Positions 17,204 to 24,462 of a stretch of DNA of 64,000 nt are shown one piece after another. The notes below the pieces were generated by a model. It ran no database searches, had not been told where the DNA came from, and was given only the letters and a program-made list of their open reading frames with translations. How positions within the stretch are numbered: the stretch's first letter is position 1; every line of letters starts with the position of its first letter. Source of the DNA: a virus. Location: IMG/VR virus record IMGVR_UViG_3300048919_000070, positions 1 through 64,000 of that record. The stretch is one strand, 5' to 3'. Made by a program: the position numbers and the translations under genes.

Positions 17204-17995
17204 GTAGGCGTGAAAATTCACGTTTTTCGGCCATTTTTCGCGTGATTTTCCATGGTATTTTCGTGAAAGTACCAGAACACGAAAACTTCCGGTACAGGGT
17301 TAAGCGTATGATCTATAAGAGGAAATCGACTTCGTGCCGAGTGTACCAGAAAGGTTCAGTTACGCGTTATATATGAGATACGATCTATGTAGTGTGATCA
17401 GTCTTATTTAGACAGTGGAGTCTTAATGGAACCTTATAAACTTCTGGTACTTCTGGTACTTCTGGTACTAATAAACTCTAAGTTATCGGAATATAAAGAA
17501 ATTTTGTTGTACCAGAAACTGTACCAGAAACTGTACCAGAAGCCGTACCAGAAAGAGTTGTGCCGAAAGTACCAGAACTTCCATGGAAAAGTGGCAGTGG
17601 AGCCATGGCCGATCCCGCAGATTTCCGTAAACCGCGGCTCTGCGCCCCCGCGGCATTCGAATGGGGCCGGGGAAGTACCTTTTGACCCCCATCAAGAATT
17701 CTTCCGAAATCGCCCCGCCACGACGCGCAGCTAGCCAGGCAGTACCATCGCATTACTTACTACGCGATCGCCTCGTCTGCCCCCCATAGCGGCGCTAGAA
17801 TCGCTATCCTGATATACGTGTTATACGTGATATGCAGATATTCACCATGATCGGGGTGATCATAGTGTGCGGCGGTGTTCTGTATGGGGTGATCTCTGAA
17901 TGCTACGAATGAATAAAAACAGGCGGGACCAGTATCATGATCGCCACGTTGTACACGGCAACCACGAAAGCAAGGATGAAGGGCAAGCAATAGAA
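17204..17995. other. Non-coding region, candidate replication origin
   Basis: About 800 bp without a convincing gene. The left part holds the 9-bp repeat field (17269-17577). The right part (about 17580-17990) shows no clear signal; the only open frames are short, lack ribosome sites, or are made of repeat sequence. Position next to the primase-helicase gene and between opposing transcription units suits an origin. Confidence 0.5.
17269..17577. repeat. Iteron-like repeat field (GTACCAGAA / TTCTGGTAC)
   Basis: Exact GTACCAGAA at 17269, 17343, 17509, 17521, 17533, 17545 and 17569; exact reverse complements at 17442, 17451 and 17460; a variant, TTCCGGTAC, at 17287. The three reverse copies are strictly tandem (9-bp period); four forward copies have a 12-bp period. 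The two clusters point in opposite directions around an AT-rich 40-bp centre (17469-17508). This is the architecture of iterons flanking an unwinding element. The bound protein is unknown; the HTH protein and the primase-helicase are candidates. Confidence 0.8.
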
Positions 17996-18023
17996 ATAAA
18001 AAAGCCCGCCATGATAGACGGGC
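17996..18023 (-). terminator. Intrinsic terminator of the 20935-18058 operon
   Basis: Minus strand GCCCG, a 10-nt loop, CGGGC, then TTTTTTATTT. It follows the stop of the DUF5983-like gene by about 35 nt. Confidence 0.85.
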
Positions 18024-18057
18024 AATCGTGAAGCCAGATTAAACGAGGTGTTACTGA

Positions 18058-18807
18058 TTATTCGTGATCATACTCCTGCAACCCATCGATCACAGGACCA
18101 TCCGCGTCCATATGTGCGGCCTGATACCCGTGTTTATAAAGAGCCGCTTTTACGGCCAGGATATCCGGCTGTTGCGCTATCCAGTATGCGGATACGTTCT
18201 CTTCTTCAATCAGCCCTATCTCGTCCGCTGCATCAAAGCGGATGATCCAGCCGTATACAGTTGGGTGAATCCAGAAAGGGAGATCCCTGTTGCTGGTGAT
18301 ATCGTTAAGCCCTTTCAGCGTGGCGGGCGTGAGGTGGCAAGTAGACAACCACGCGGATCGGTAGTTCTCCTTAAACGGATCAGCGGCGGCGGCCTTTTCT
18401 TCGGCTTTTCTGGCAAGGTCGAAAGCGGCGGGATAATCCTCGTTAACCATGCCGTCAATGTTCCATACTGCATCGTGATGACCCGCGATCACCCCCATAA
18501 CAGCCGCGCCCTGGGCACACCATAGCGATCCGATACTGTCAGATTGCACGAATTCAGGATCGAACCCTTCCACGTTAGCGCCGCAATCCAGCGCGTAAAA
18601 GTAGGCCGTTTCAATGTCGCCGTGCATCATTTCGCCGCTGGTGGTTTCGAAATGCACGATCAACGGATCATTCTCTTCGCGGTCGATATCCAGGATGAAA
18701 GCGGTAAACTTTTTAGCGGTAGTCATAGCAATGGCCTCGAAAGCGTCTAATTCGGTTAATACGTCGTCTAATGTTGGTTTATTGCGGTTGCCGTTCAGAG
18801 TGATCAT
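18058..18807 (-). CDS. DUF5983-like protein
   Basis: 249 residues. The ATG at 18807 is preferred: it overlaps the upstream stop (ATGA) and has GGGG 7 nt upstream; an ATG six codons earlier lacks this. The C-terminal ~100 residues match my memory of DUF5983: STCHLTPATLKGL, FWIHPTVYGWIIRF, and the ending MDADGPVIDGLQEYD. In plasmids and genomic islands DUF5983 genes often sit beside antirestriction genes, suggesting an accessory or anti-defence role, but no activity is known to me. The N-terminal half is acidic and unrecognised. Last gene of its operon, before a terminator. Confidence 0.65.
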   Translation of the reverse strand: MITLNGNRNKPTLDDVLTELDAFEAIAMTTAKKFTAFILDIDREENDPLIVHFETTSGEMMHGDIETAYFYALDCGANVEGFDPEFVQSDSIGSLWCAQGAAVMGVIAGHHDAVWNIDGMVNEDYPAAFDLARKAEEKAAAADPFKENYRSAWLSTCHLTPATLKGLNDITSNRDLPFWIHPTVYGWIIRFDAADEIGLIEEENVSAYWIAQQPDILAVKAALYKHGYQAAHMDADGPVIDGLQEYDHE

Positions 18808-19613
18808 TTTGCGCCCCATATCCATTTTGTATCGTCTTCACTTACGCCGTCATAGTTGTTCACGATGCACTCGAAAGGAATATGCCCCGCGATAACCTGG
18901 AACACATACGCGCCATTTTCGGCGGCAAATTCTAACCATCCCTCAGCCGGAAGCCCGAATGATCTACGGTAGACCGTTAACGCCTCCGCAACGATTGCCG
19001 CCGCGTTTTCTACGTTGATATGGCAGATGAAAGGGCGTTCAGTGTATCCCTTATCGCCTAACACCTGATCGGCAATCCACACGGTAAACGGTTTAGTTTG
19101 CGGCGCGTCCGGCTGTTCTTTGCCGATCATCGCGTCCACCAGTAAGCGCAAGCGGTTATGTACACCCCTTTCCCCGTTCTCACTGGTGATCCGTGAGTGT
19201 TCCAGTTCACGTCCGTAAAGCGCCCCGCATAACTGATAAGCCGCGTTTAACCCGGCGTACACGTTGGTATTACAAAAGCGAAGCGTGACCAGTTGCGCAT
19301 AATCCGCCGTGACGCCGTCCGTGCCATCGCGCAACCAATAAAACCCCCTGATCCATTCCTTATGGCGGCGCGGGTTACTGTTCCCGCTGATCGCATAGGT
19401 CAACACGGCTTCCGCGAAGTGTGCGCGGTTATAGGCGGGCATATCCCGATCCCACAATTCCAGCATGGTCGCCAGTACAGCCGCGCAAGCCGTCCGCCCG
19501 TCCGCCGCCTGTTTAGTGATTAACAGCGCCGCGCCGCGCCAGTTGCCGCCGTCGTTGATGGTATCAATTGCCCTATGTGCTAACTCACGCGCATTGTTGA
19601 TTTTAATATTCAT
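18804..19613 (-). CDS. Unknown protein of accessory operon
   Basis: 269 residues, ATG 19613, overlapping the upstream stop as ATGA and the downstream start as ATGA. No domain recognised. The text is that of a mixed soluble protein with several Cys and Trp; the N-terminal third is helical and Ala-rich (LAHRAIDTINDGG, TACAAVLATMLELW), and YAISGNSNPRRHKEWIRGFYWLRDG is distinctive. No signal peptide or membrane segment. Tight coupling on both sides suggests it acts with the DUF5983-like and DUF1482-like neighbours. Confidence 0.7.
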   Translation of the reverse strand: MNIKINNARELAHRAIDTINDGGNWRGAALLITKQAADGRTACAAVLATMLELWDRDMPAYNRAHFAEAVLTYAISGNSNPRRHKEWIRGFYWLRDGTDGVTADYAQLVTLRFCNTNVYAGLNAAYQLCGALYGRELEHSRITSENGERGVHNRLRLLVDAMIGKEQPDAPQTKPFTVWIADQVLGDKGYTERPFICHINVENAAAIVAEALTVYRRSFGLPAEGWLEFAAENGAYVFQVIAGHIPFECIVNNYDGVSEDDTKWIWGAK

Positions 19614-19873
19614 TTGGTAGTCCCCATGTAAGGCAGTGCAGCATTCAGATCCGCGATGATTTGCGCGGCGGTACGGTGATCGCGGGTATCAATCAGCACG
19701 GTGTGATCTACCGCGCCGCACGACAGATAGCGATCGTCTAAGGTCTGCGCGTTTTTCTCCATCTCAACCACGCACGGGATCACAGCGTCGTACACGTCAA
19801 CGATATAATCCTGGCAATCGTCACCGCCGGATAACAGCGGCATACACACGGATAAAATAAGGCCGATACTCAT
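19610..19873 (-). CDS. DUF1482-like small protein
   Basis: 87 residues. The pattern LILSVCMPLLSGGDDCQDYIVDVYD with later C-VVEME and YLSCGAVD resembles DUF1482, a small Cys-rich family of enterobacterial phages and prophages. The hydrophobic start could be a signal or buried helix; it lacks a proper lipobox. Four or more Cys could form disulfides if exported. It shares one base with the upstream gene and four with the downstream one. Function unknown. Confidence 0.6.
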   Translation of the reverse strand: MSIGLILSVCMPLLSGGDDCQDYIVDVYDAVIPCVVEMEKNAQTLDDRYLSCGAVDHTVLIDTRDHRTAAQIIADLNAALPYMGTTK

Positions 19874-20112
19874 TATTTAATTTCCTTTGCCGCGTCCACC
19901 ACGGCGATCAAGTAAGACGAAACATAAACAGCATGACGGCACGAAAGAGCATTTTTAAATAACATCCAGCGCCCGTCCGTAAATTCAATCCGGTATCCGT
20001 CACGGTCGAACGTCAACCCATCGCGGGTTTTCCATCCGGCCAGGTGGCGGCGTGTTCTGCTGAATTCCGCGCAAGCCTGAACAACCGATCTACGTTCACA
20101 GATACCGATCAT
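19873..20112 (-). CDS. Unknown small basic protein
   Basis: 79 residues, ATG 20112. Basic N-terminus (CERRSVVQACAEFSRTRRHLAGW), then a beta-like stretch (YRIEFTDGRWMLF) and a short helix. No known family recognised. It lies between the Cys-rich 271-residue protein gene and the DUF1482-like gene with a one-base overlap downstream. Confidence 0.6.
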   Translation of the reverse strand: MIGICERRSVVQACAEFSRTRRHLAGWKTRDGLTFDRDGYRIEFTDGRWMLFKNALSCRHAVYVSSYLIAVVDAAKEIK

Positions 20113-20122
20113 GATTTATTCC

Positions 20123-20935
20123 TTAATTCCGGAAATTCGCTAAAACAAGATGGAATTTTTCGCCGTGCTGAGGCACACCACAACATTCACATTTAAACGA
20201 TGTATCTCGTTCTGTTTTGTCATGGTCAATTGAAAGCGTGTTCCACTCGTTAGCCCACGCAATAACGCCGCGTCGTGCATTCTCTTCAATTTTATCAGTT
20301 CCTACGAATCCGCTTGCGTCGTCATTGGCAATCAGACAGGCGCAAGCGTTACACACGGAAGCCTGATCAGCGTGTTGCACCTCGTCACCTGGCATGATTC
20401 TATAATCCGGCGATTCACCATTCAGGCGCTTAATCATTTCACGCAATCCCATATTAATATTTGAAAGGTAAATTCTTTCATTGTCGTTTTCGGTTTCGGC
20501 AATGCGCTTATTATTAATTCCGATTTGTTCAGTAATTGGCGCGATCAATTCCTGGCGGCGGTTATATTCGATATGGGCGTTTACCATTTCCACCAGGCGA
20601 TCCATATTTTCGGTTAATCCGTTGCCGCTGCAATCCTGCCATTCTGATTGGGACCAATCATCTAAATTACTGGCGATATAACCGTGTACCGCGTCCGCCA
20701 TATTTTCATAACCGTTATCTTTCAGTGTTTCGGCGGTTTCGGTCTGGAAAGCATTTGCCGCACTATTAACGATCAGGCTTGCCAGTAATTCAGAGTTGCG
20801 CCATAACAGCTTTTTATCGTACCCACGGCGGCTTTTGCCGTCGTTCAGGAATTCCACCAGGGGATTAACATCCACGCCCGCCGCTTTCATGATTGCCGCC
20901 GCGTTAATCAGTGCGTTTAATGCTTTCTTGCTCAT
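20123..20935 (-). CDS. Unknown protein with C-terminal Cys pairs, first gene of its operon
   Basis: 270 residues from MSKKALNALINAAA. The ATG at 20935 has GAGG with an 8-nt gap; a longer frame from 20992 would start upstream of the predicted transcript start (about 20984), so it is rejected. The N-terminal part is helical. The C-terminal part has CNACACLI and FKCECCGVPQ, two Cys clusters that could bind zinc, separated by a segment (GTDKIEENARRGVIAWANEW) seen in several phage hypothetical proteins. Function unknown. Driven by the promoter at 20991-21018. Confidence 0.7.
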   Translation of the reverse strand: MSKKALNALINAAAIMKAAGVDVNPLVEFLNDGKSRRGYDKKLLWRNSELLASLIVNSAANAFQTETAETLKDNGYENMADAVHGYIASNLDDWSQSEWQDCSGNGLTENMDRLVEMVNAHIEYNRRQELIAPITEQIGINNKRIAETENDNERIYLSNINMGLREMIKRLNGESPDYRIMPGDEVQHADQASVCNACACLIANDDASGFVGTDKIEENARRGVIAWANEWNTLSIDHDKTERDTSFKCECCGVPQHGEKFHLVLANFRN

Positions 20936-20990
20936 GGTCATTTCCTCGTTAATCTGTCGTTTCGTTGTTTTTGTTTGGTGGTGCACTGTC

Positions 20991-21018
20991 AAGATAACAC
21001 ATACGCCGCGAAGGTCAA
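20991..21018 (-). promoter_or_regulatory. Promoter of the 20935-18058 operon (TTGACCTTC family)
   Basis: Minus strand: -35 TTGACC (21018-21013), 16-nt spacer, -10 TATCTT (20996-20991). Spacer and leader (GCACCACCAAACA) are shared with promoters at 23548-23576 and 24091-24119. Confidence 0.8.
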
Positions 21019-21044
21019 CCGTTTTTCACCGTAAGCCAGACGAC

Positions 21045-21083
21045 AAAAGGCCGCAACCCCGCATAAACAGGGGATTGCAGCCC
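21045..21083 (-). terminator. Probable terminator of the 23501-21121 operon
   Basis: Minus strand: GGCTGCAATCCCC pairs with GGGGTTGCGGCC (one bulge, one wobble) around a short loop, followed by TTTT. It lies between the last gene (stop 21121) and the next promoter (21018). Confidence 0.65.
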
Positions 21084-21120
21084 GAAAAATTATTTTTCGC
21101 GTTATGCGGATTATGTGAAC

Positions 21121-21297
21121 TTAATCACGTTTCGGCTTTTCCGGCAGGATGAAGCCCACGAAAGCGGCGGCAATAAACGCCACGCCCGCCGCCGTGAAAA
21201 ACCAGCGCGGCGAAAGGTACGGATAAGGCAGATTGAACACCACCAGCGCGGCAAATAACACCATGACCAGGGCAAAGAGACAACGGATTAAAGGCAT
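21121..21297 (-). CDS. Small two-helix membrane protein
   Basis: 58 residues from ATG 21297 to TAA 21121, short enough to be missed by length filters. Two hydrophobic segments (about residues 5-22, LFALVMVLFAALVVF, and 34-52, FTAAGVAFIAAAFVGF) with a positively charged end, KPKRD. The start lies 2 nt after the upstream stop, so it is coupled. Possible inner-membrane effector such as a superinfection or anti-host protein; the function is not shown by sequence. Confidence 0.65.
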   Translation of the reverse strand: MPLIRCLFALVMVLFAALVVFNLPYPYLSPRWFFTAAGVAFIAAAFVGFILPEKPKRD

Positions 21298-21298
21298 A

Positions 21299-21499
21299 TC
21301 AGGCCACCTGTAAAATTAAGGTAAATGGATTGTTTGAACAGCCGATCAGGCGTCCCGTTTTACGTTCACGCAAATAGACCATGCGACGCCCGAAACATTG
21401 ACGGAATTCAACACGGCAACGGCGATGCACCCGCAACAAGTCACGCCCGATATAAAAGCCGATGAAGGCATAGCCGCAAATCAGGAATAACATGATCAT
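21299..21499 (-). CDS. Small membrane-anchored basic protein
   Basis: 66 residues, ATG 21499 overlapping the upstream stop as ATGA. N-terminal hydrophobic anchor (MIMLFLICGYAFIGFYIG), then a basic tail rich in Arg with three Cys (HRRCRVEFRQCFGRRM). Topology would place the basic part in the cytoplasm. No family recognised. Confidence 0.6.
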   Translation of the reverse strand: MIMLFLICGYAFIGFYIGRDLLRVHRRCRVEFRQCFGRRMVYLRERKTGRLIGCSNNPFTLILQVA

Positions 21500-21789
21500 G
21501 ATTCACGCCCCAGGATCACGGCCTCGTTATCGTCCACCAGCTTAACCAGGAGACGGCTAAACGCGGTTTCGCTGAATGATCCATGCCAGCCAGCCGCGCC
21601 CGCTTCCGTGTGCGACTCTTCGCGCATACAATCAACCATTGCATAAACTTCATCCTGATAAATAAAGTACAGGGATTGATCGGCGGTTTCATAATCGTAA
21701 TTTTCGATCTGTTCCTTCTGCTGTTCTTCAGTCAGTTCATGGAAATAAACAACGGGGATTGACTCAGTAGTTAAAATTTTAATGGTCAT
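21496..21789 (-). CDS. Unknown small acidic protein
   Basis: 97 residues, ATG 21789. Rich in Glu/Asp/Tyr (ELTEEQQKEQIENYDYETAD), with a middle segment YFIYQDEVYAMVDCM and an acidic C-terminal half. The net negative charge and small size recall DNA-mimic anti-restriction or anti-CRISPR proteins, but I see no specific match. Coupled to the next gene by ATGA. Confidence 0.6.
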   Translation of the reverse strand: MTIKILTTESIPVVYFHELTEEQQKEQIENYDYETADQSLYFIYQDEVYAMVDCMREESHTEAGAAGWHGSFSETAFSRLLVKLVDDNEAVILGRES

Positions 21790-21799
21790 GGTGATCCCC

Positions 21800-22435
21800 T
21801 TATTCGTGGATTTTGCCGTAAGCGGTGAATTCTAAATCGTCGCCGTTGCATTCAATATATTCGGCGGTGTATTCGTCGCTTTCCTGATATTCCAGATCCT
21901 CAGCCATAGCGACGCAATAAGCATCAATTGCAGCTCGAACAAGATCGCCTAATTGCGTTTCATCCGTGGGCTTTTTCAGGAATTCACGGAAAGGCTGTAA
22001 AAGCGTTTCATCGTGGCATACGCCGGTATAGTTGCAGCAGTCCGCCGCACGGTAAACGCCGCTCATACGCTTAACAACGTGATCAGTTTGCTTGAAACCG
22101 TAGCGGACGACGTCACGCGGGACGGTGTAAACGCGCGGCCCTGGTTGCAGTCCCTTAATGTTATTCACGATCCACGTATACAGCCGCGCCCCGCTCACAT
22201 ATTCAGCGGGCAGATCGTCAAAGTCGAGATCTACGCGGCAACCGTCCAGGCCATAGGACCAATCTTTAATTTCCATCCCGATATCAGCGGCGAAAGCTTC
22301 TAAGCTGGCTTTATATTCGGAATAATCAAAATCGTGGTGTTTTAAAATGTTATTGCGAACAGATTGAAGCGCGATCTTTTTCGCGGCGTCGTTCAGTTCA
22401 GAGAAAGAAAACAGGTCAATCGTTAATGTGCGCAT
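21800..22435 (-). CDS. Conserved phage/plasmid hypothetical protein
   Basis: 211 residues, ATG 22435. The start LFSFSELNDAAKKIALQSVRNN and the end YIECNGDDLEFTAYGKIHE follow a pattern I recognise from many phage hypothetical proteins (ELs-eAk-kA at the N-terminus, N-x4-F-x3-G at the C-terminus). Acidic overall. Cys cluster CCNYTGVC near residue 133. No known activity. Second and third genes of its operon are separated from it by about 57 nt of leader. Confidence 0.6.
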   Translation of the reverse strand: MRTLTIDLFSFSELNDAAKKIALQSVRNNILKHHDFDYSEYKASLEAFAADIGMEIKDWSYGLDGCRVDLDFDDLPAEYVSGARLYTWIVNNIKGLQPGPRVYTVPRDVVRYGFKQTDHVVKRMSGVYRAADCCNYTGVCHDETLLQPFREFLKKPTDETQLGDLVRAAIDAYCVAMAEDLEYQESDEYTAEYIECNGDDLEFTAYGKIHE

Positions 22436-22492
22436 GGTAGATCCTCGTTATATCGTCGTTATGGTTTCGGCTGTCGTCGTGCAATAAATCAA

Positions 22493-23032
22493 TTACAGAT
22501 AACGCAATGAAAAAATCCGGTCATCATTGTAAGACTGGATATATTCATGAATCCGGTAGCCCTCGATCCCGCTTTCCTTGCTAACCTCGTTAATCATTTC
22601 CAGCATAATGCCAGCCGCATGACGGGCAAAACCCTGGATATCTGATCCATCCGCTACGCCAGGTTTATAATTCACGCGGATACCATTCGGGAACAACCAA
22701 CTAAACGCCTTCATATATGCCGCGCCTTTATTGGTGGCGGGCATGAAACGCACGGTGATAGACATATACAGCGGCATGAATTCCGGTACCTGGTTAATCA
22801 GGAATACCCAACCGCCATTATCCGCATGGTGTGGGGCGCTGTTCACGATAGTAAAACGAGTACCACGCGCCGCGTTAATCTGATCCAACGTGGCAACCAC
22901 GGCGGCGCGGTGATTCTGTTCACTGTTCAGCGCGTCGTCCCACAAAACACGTTTAGTGCCATACTGGCTTTTAACCTGGACGCGCCCCTGTCCGCTTGCG
23001 CCTGCTTTATACAGCGTGGTGATAGTTTGCAT
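22493..23032 (-). CDS. Unknown protein of accessory operon
   Basis: 179 residues, ATG 23032 with GGGGA upstream. No recognised domain. Regions: a beta-rich start (RVQVKSQYGTKRVLWDD), a central hydrophobic stretch (VFLINQVPEFMPLYMSITVRF) and a helical C-terminal third (FARHAAGIMLEMINEVSKESG). No signal peptide. Second gene of the operon that starts at 23501. Confidence 0.6.
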   Translation of the reverse strand: MQTITTLYKAGASGQGRVQVKSQYGTKRVLWDDALNSEQNHRAAVVATLDQINAARGTRFTIVNSAPHHADNGGWVFLINQVPEFMPLYMSITVRFMPATNKGAAYMKAFSWLFPNGIRVNYKPGVADGSDIQGFARHAAGIMLEMINEVSKESGIEGYRIHEYIQSYNDDRIFSLRYL

Positions 23033-23045
23033 GATGTTCCCCTTA

Positions 23046-23501
23046 TTAACGGTTAGATTTACGGATGAAATGCTTTTCTACAGCGGTGCGGTGTTCTTCC
23101 CCTAACAGGCCGATCAGGTGTTCAGCCATATCCGCGCAAAGGACGTCGCCCGCTATCGCGTCCCACGTAAAGCCGCTACGGCTGGACGCTTCGCGCATAC
23201 TCGCTTTGACCCTGGCGATCTCGTTGCCGTGGCAAGGTTCAACCATGAGCGCGGTTAACAGGCCGCCGTGTGAAGCAAGCCAGCCCGCGATCACCTCGTC
23301 GGAAGGACGGACGGCAACGAGCTGATCCGCGCTGATATCCAGCCAGAAAGAAAACACATAGCGGACGCCGTCGATCTCCACGGTTTCGGAAAACTCTTTA
23401 CCTTTGCAGATAACCGCCGCGCTGATATAAGCCGCCGCCGGATTCTGGACAGCGCCGCCGCCCGCGAAATATGAATGAGTAAATAAAACTGGTGTATTCA
23501 T
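23046..23501 (-). CDS. Unknown protein, first gene of accessory operon
   Basis: 151 residues, ATG 23501 with GAGG 8 nt upstream, about 40 nt after the predicted transcript start. No family recognised. The N-terminal half looks beta-rich (AAVICKGKEFSETVEIDGV, YVFSFWLDISADQLV); the C-terminal part is helical. As the promoter-proximal gene in the 23501-21121 operon it is likely made early and in quantity; inference. Confidence 0.6.
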   Translation of the reverse strand: MNTPVLFTHSYFAGGGAVQNPAAAYISAAVICKGKEFSETVEIDGVRYVFSFWLDISADQLVAVRPSDEVIAGWLASHGGLLTALMVEPCHGNEIARVKASMREASSRSGFTWDAIAGDVLCADMAEHLIGLLGEEHRTAVEKHFIRKSNR

Positions 23502-23547
23502 CTTGTTGCCTCGTTGATTCGTGTCGTTGTTTGGTGGTGCCCGCTAA

Positions 23548-23576
23548 TTATTAATGACCTACGCCGTGAAGGTCAA
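23548..23576 (-). promoter_or_regulatory. Promoter of the 23501-21121 operon (TTGACCTTC family)
   Basis: Minus strand: -35 TTGACC (23576-23571), 17-nt spacer, -10 TAATAA (23553-23548). The leader carries GCACCACCAAACA, also present after the promoter at 20991-21018. Confidence 0.75.
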
Positions 23577-24090
23577 CCACCTATCAAAATTTATTTCACT
23601 TTTGCGGACGATCACCACCACCGACAGCGGCCTAAACCCGCGCCCCGCCTGGCTTCGCGGTATCTGTAGACAGCACGAAAACGCCAGGTGATCACCACCA
23701 GCGCCACCCCGACAGCCCGCCAGGCCAGGCGCGGCGCGGCTTCCAGCCGATCGCACCCCCGAAAAATCGAAATACGCCCCGAAAATCAACGACTTACAAA
23801 AATTTAACTTAAAAACCGACAAACGTGAACACCCCTATCGGGCCAACTTTTTCTCCGGTATCTGAAAAGAGGTCGAACTCCCTTACTCACTTCAAAAAGC
23901 CCATGAGCGGATCAATTTTGGCCACGCGTTCTGAGCGTTTCCCGCGCGCTCTATCACTTCAGCAACCCCGTGAGCGGATCAATTTTGGCCACGCGTTCTG
24001 ACTCTTTCGCACTATCACTTCGGCAACCCCATGAGCGGATCAATTCTGGCTGCAGTTTCTGAGCGATTGAAAAATAATCGTGAAAACGTG
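23577..24090. other. Divergent control region without genes
   Basis: About 510 bp between divergent promoters at 23576 (minus) and 24091 (plus). It contains GATCACCACCA twice (near 23609 and 23689), the three direct repeats 23888-24062, and AT-rich patches near 23760-23830. Open frames here are antisense or cross the promoters and are not credible genes. Confidence 0.6.
23888..24062. repeat. Three ~48-bp direct repeats
   Basis: Copies start at 23888, 23955 and 24016. Shared core: CACTTC, 5-6 variable bases, CCC(A/G)TGAGCGGATCAATT, then TGGC and TTCTGA. Copies 1 and 2 are identical over more than 30 bp of the core; copy 3 has several changes in its right half. Spacing is 67 and 61 bp. Located upstream of the plus promoter at 24091. 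Confidence 0.85.
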
Positions 24091-24119
24091 TTGACCTTCG
24101 TGGCGTGTGTCGTTTATAT
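24091..24119 (+). promoter_or_regulatory. Promoter of the plus-strand early operon (TTGACCTTC family)
   Basis: -35 TTGACC (24091-24096), 17-nt spacer, -10 TTATAT (24114-24119). The leader ATCCACCAGCAAACA resembles the leaders of the two minus-strand promoters. Precedes the gene at 24150. Confidence 0.75.
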
Positions 24120-24149
24120 TTCAATCCACCAGCAAACAGGAGCAACAAA

Positions 24150-24452
24150 ATGCCGAAGAAATTAACCGTCGATACCACTGCAGTCAGTAAGCCGGCCCGC
24201 ACCGGATTACGCAGCCAACTGGCCGCCCTGCAGGTAGGGCAAAGCGTAACGATCAGCGAAGTATCGGTGCCGGAGAAAGGCGAGGCGGCAATCACCGCGG
24301 CTATCCGTACCAGCCAGAAGTTACGCAGCAATAACAGCCGGTCAGTCACTGACGTCCGCAACAAGACCGGCCAGAAGTACACGATCAGCAGTTCAAGAAC
24401 CTGGGAGAACAACGCGTTCACCTGCCACCTTCAAATCATCCGTATCGCATAA
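24150..24452 (+). CDS. Small basic protein, paralogue of the 30660 gene product
   Basis: 100 residues, ATG 24150 with AGGAG 8 nt upstream. Basic and Ser/Thr-rich. The stretch GLRSQLAALQVGQSVTI and the later NKTGQKYTISSSRTW align with SSLTSQIAALDLGEV and GMSGAEFSIETSHT of the protein at 30660, including spacing and the final beta strand (LQIIRI / VAIIKR), so the two look like distant paralogues. Both are promoter-proximal. Possibly small DNA- or RNA-binding proteins; no known family recognised. Confidence 0.7.
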   Translation: MPKKLTVDTTAVSKPARTGLRSQLAALQVGQSVTISEVSVPEKGEAAITAAIRTSQKLRSNNSRSVTDVRNKTGQKYTISSSRTWENNAFTCHLQIIRIA

Positions 24453-24462
24453 GGTAATGACC

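Noticed and set aside
17509-17556. Short tandem repeats that could suggest CRISPR
   Set aside because: Units are 12 bp with no spacers and no cas genes; iteron-like instead.
17426-17734. 102-codon plus-strand frame with LLVLLVLLVL and YQKLYQKLYQK
   Set aside because: Its peptide repeats are the direct translation of the 9- and 12-bp DNA repeats; no ribosome site and no protein-like C-terminal part.
17832-17912. 26-residue hydrophobic peptide (MQIFTMIGVIIVCGG...)
   Set aside because: Looks like a membrane helix, but no Shine-Dalgarno sequence precedes either ATG, so it cannot be supported.
23559-23822. 87-codon minus-strand frame in the divergent control region
   Set aside because: It covers the promoter at 23548-23576 and has low-complexity text; no ribosome site.
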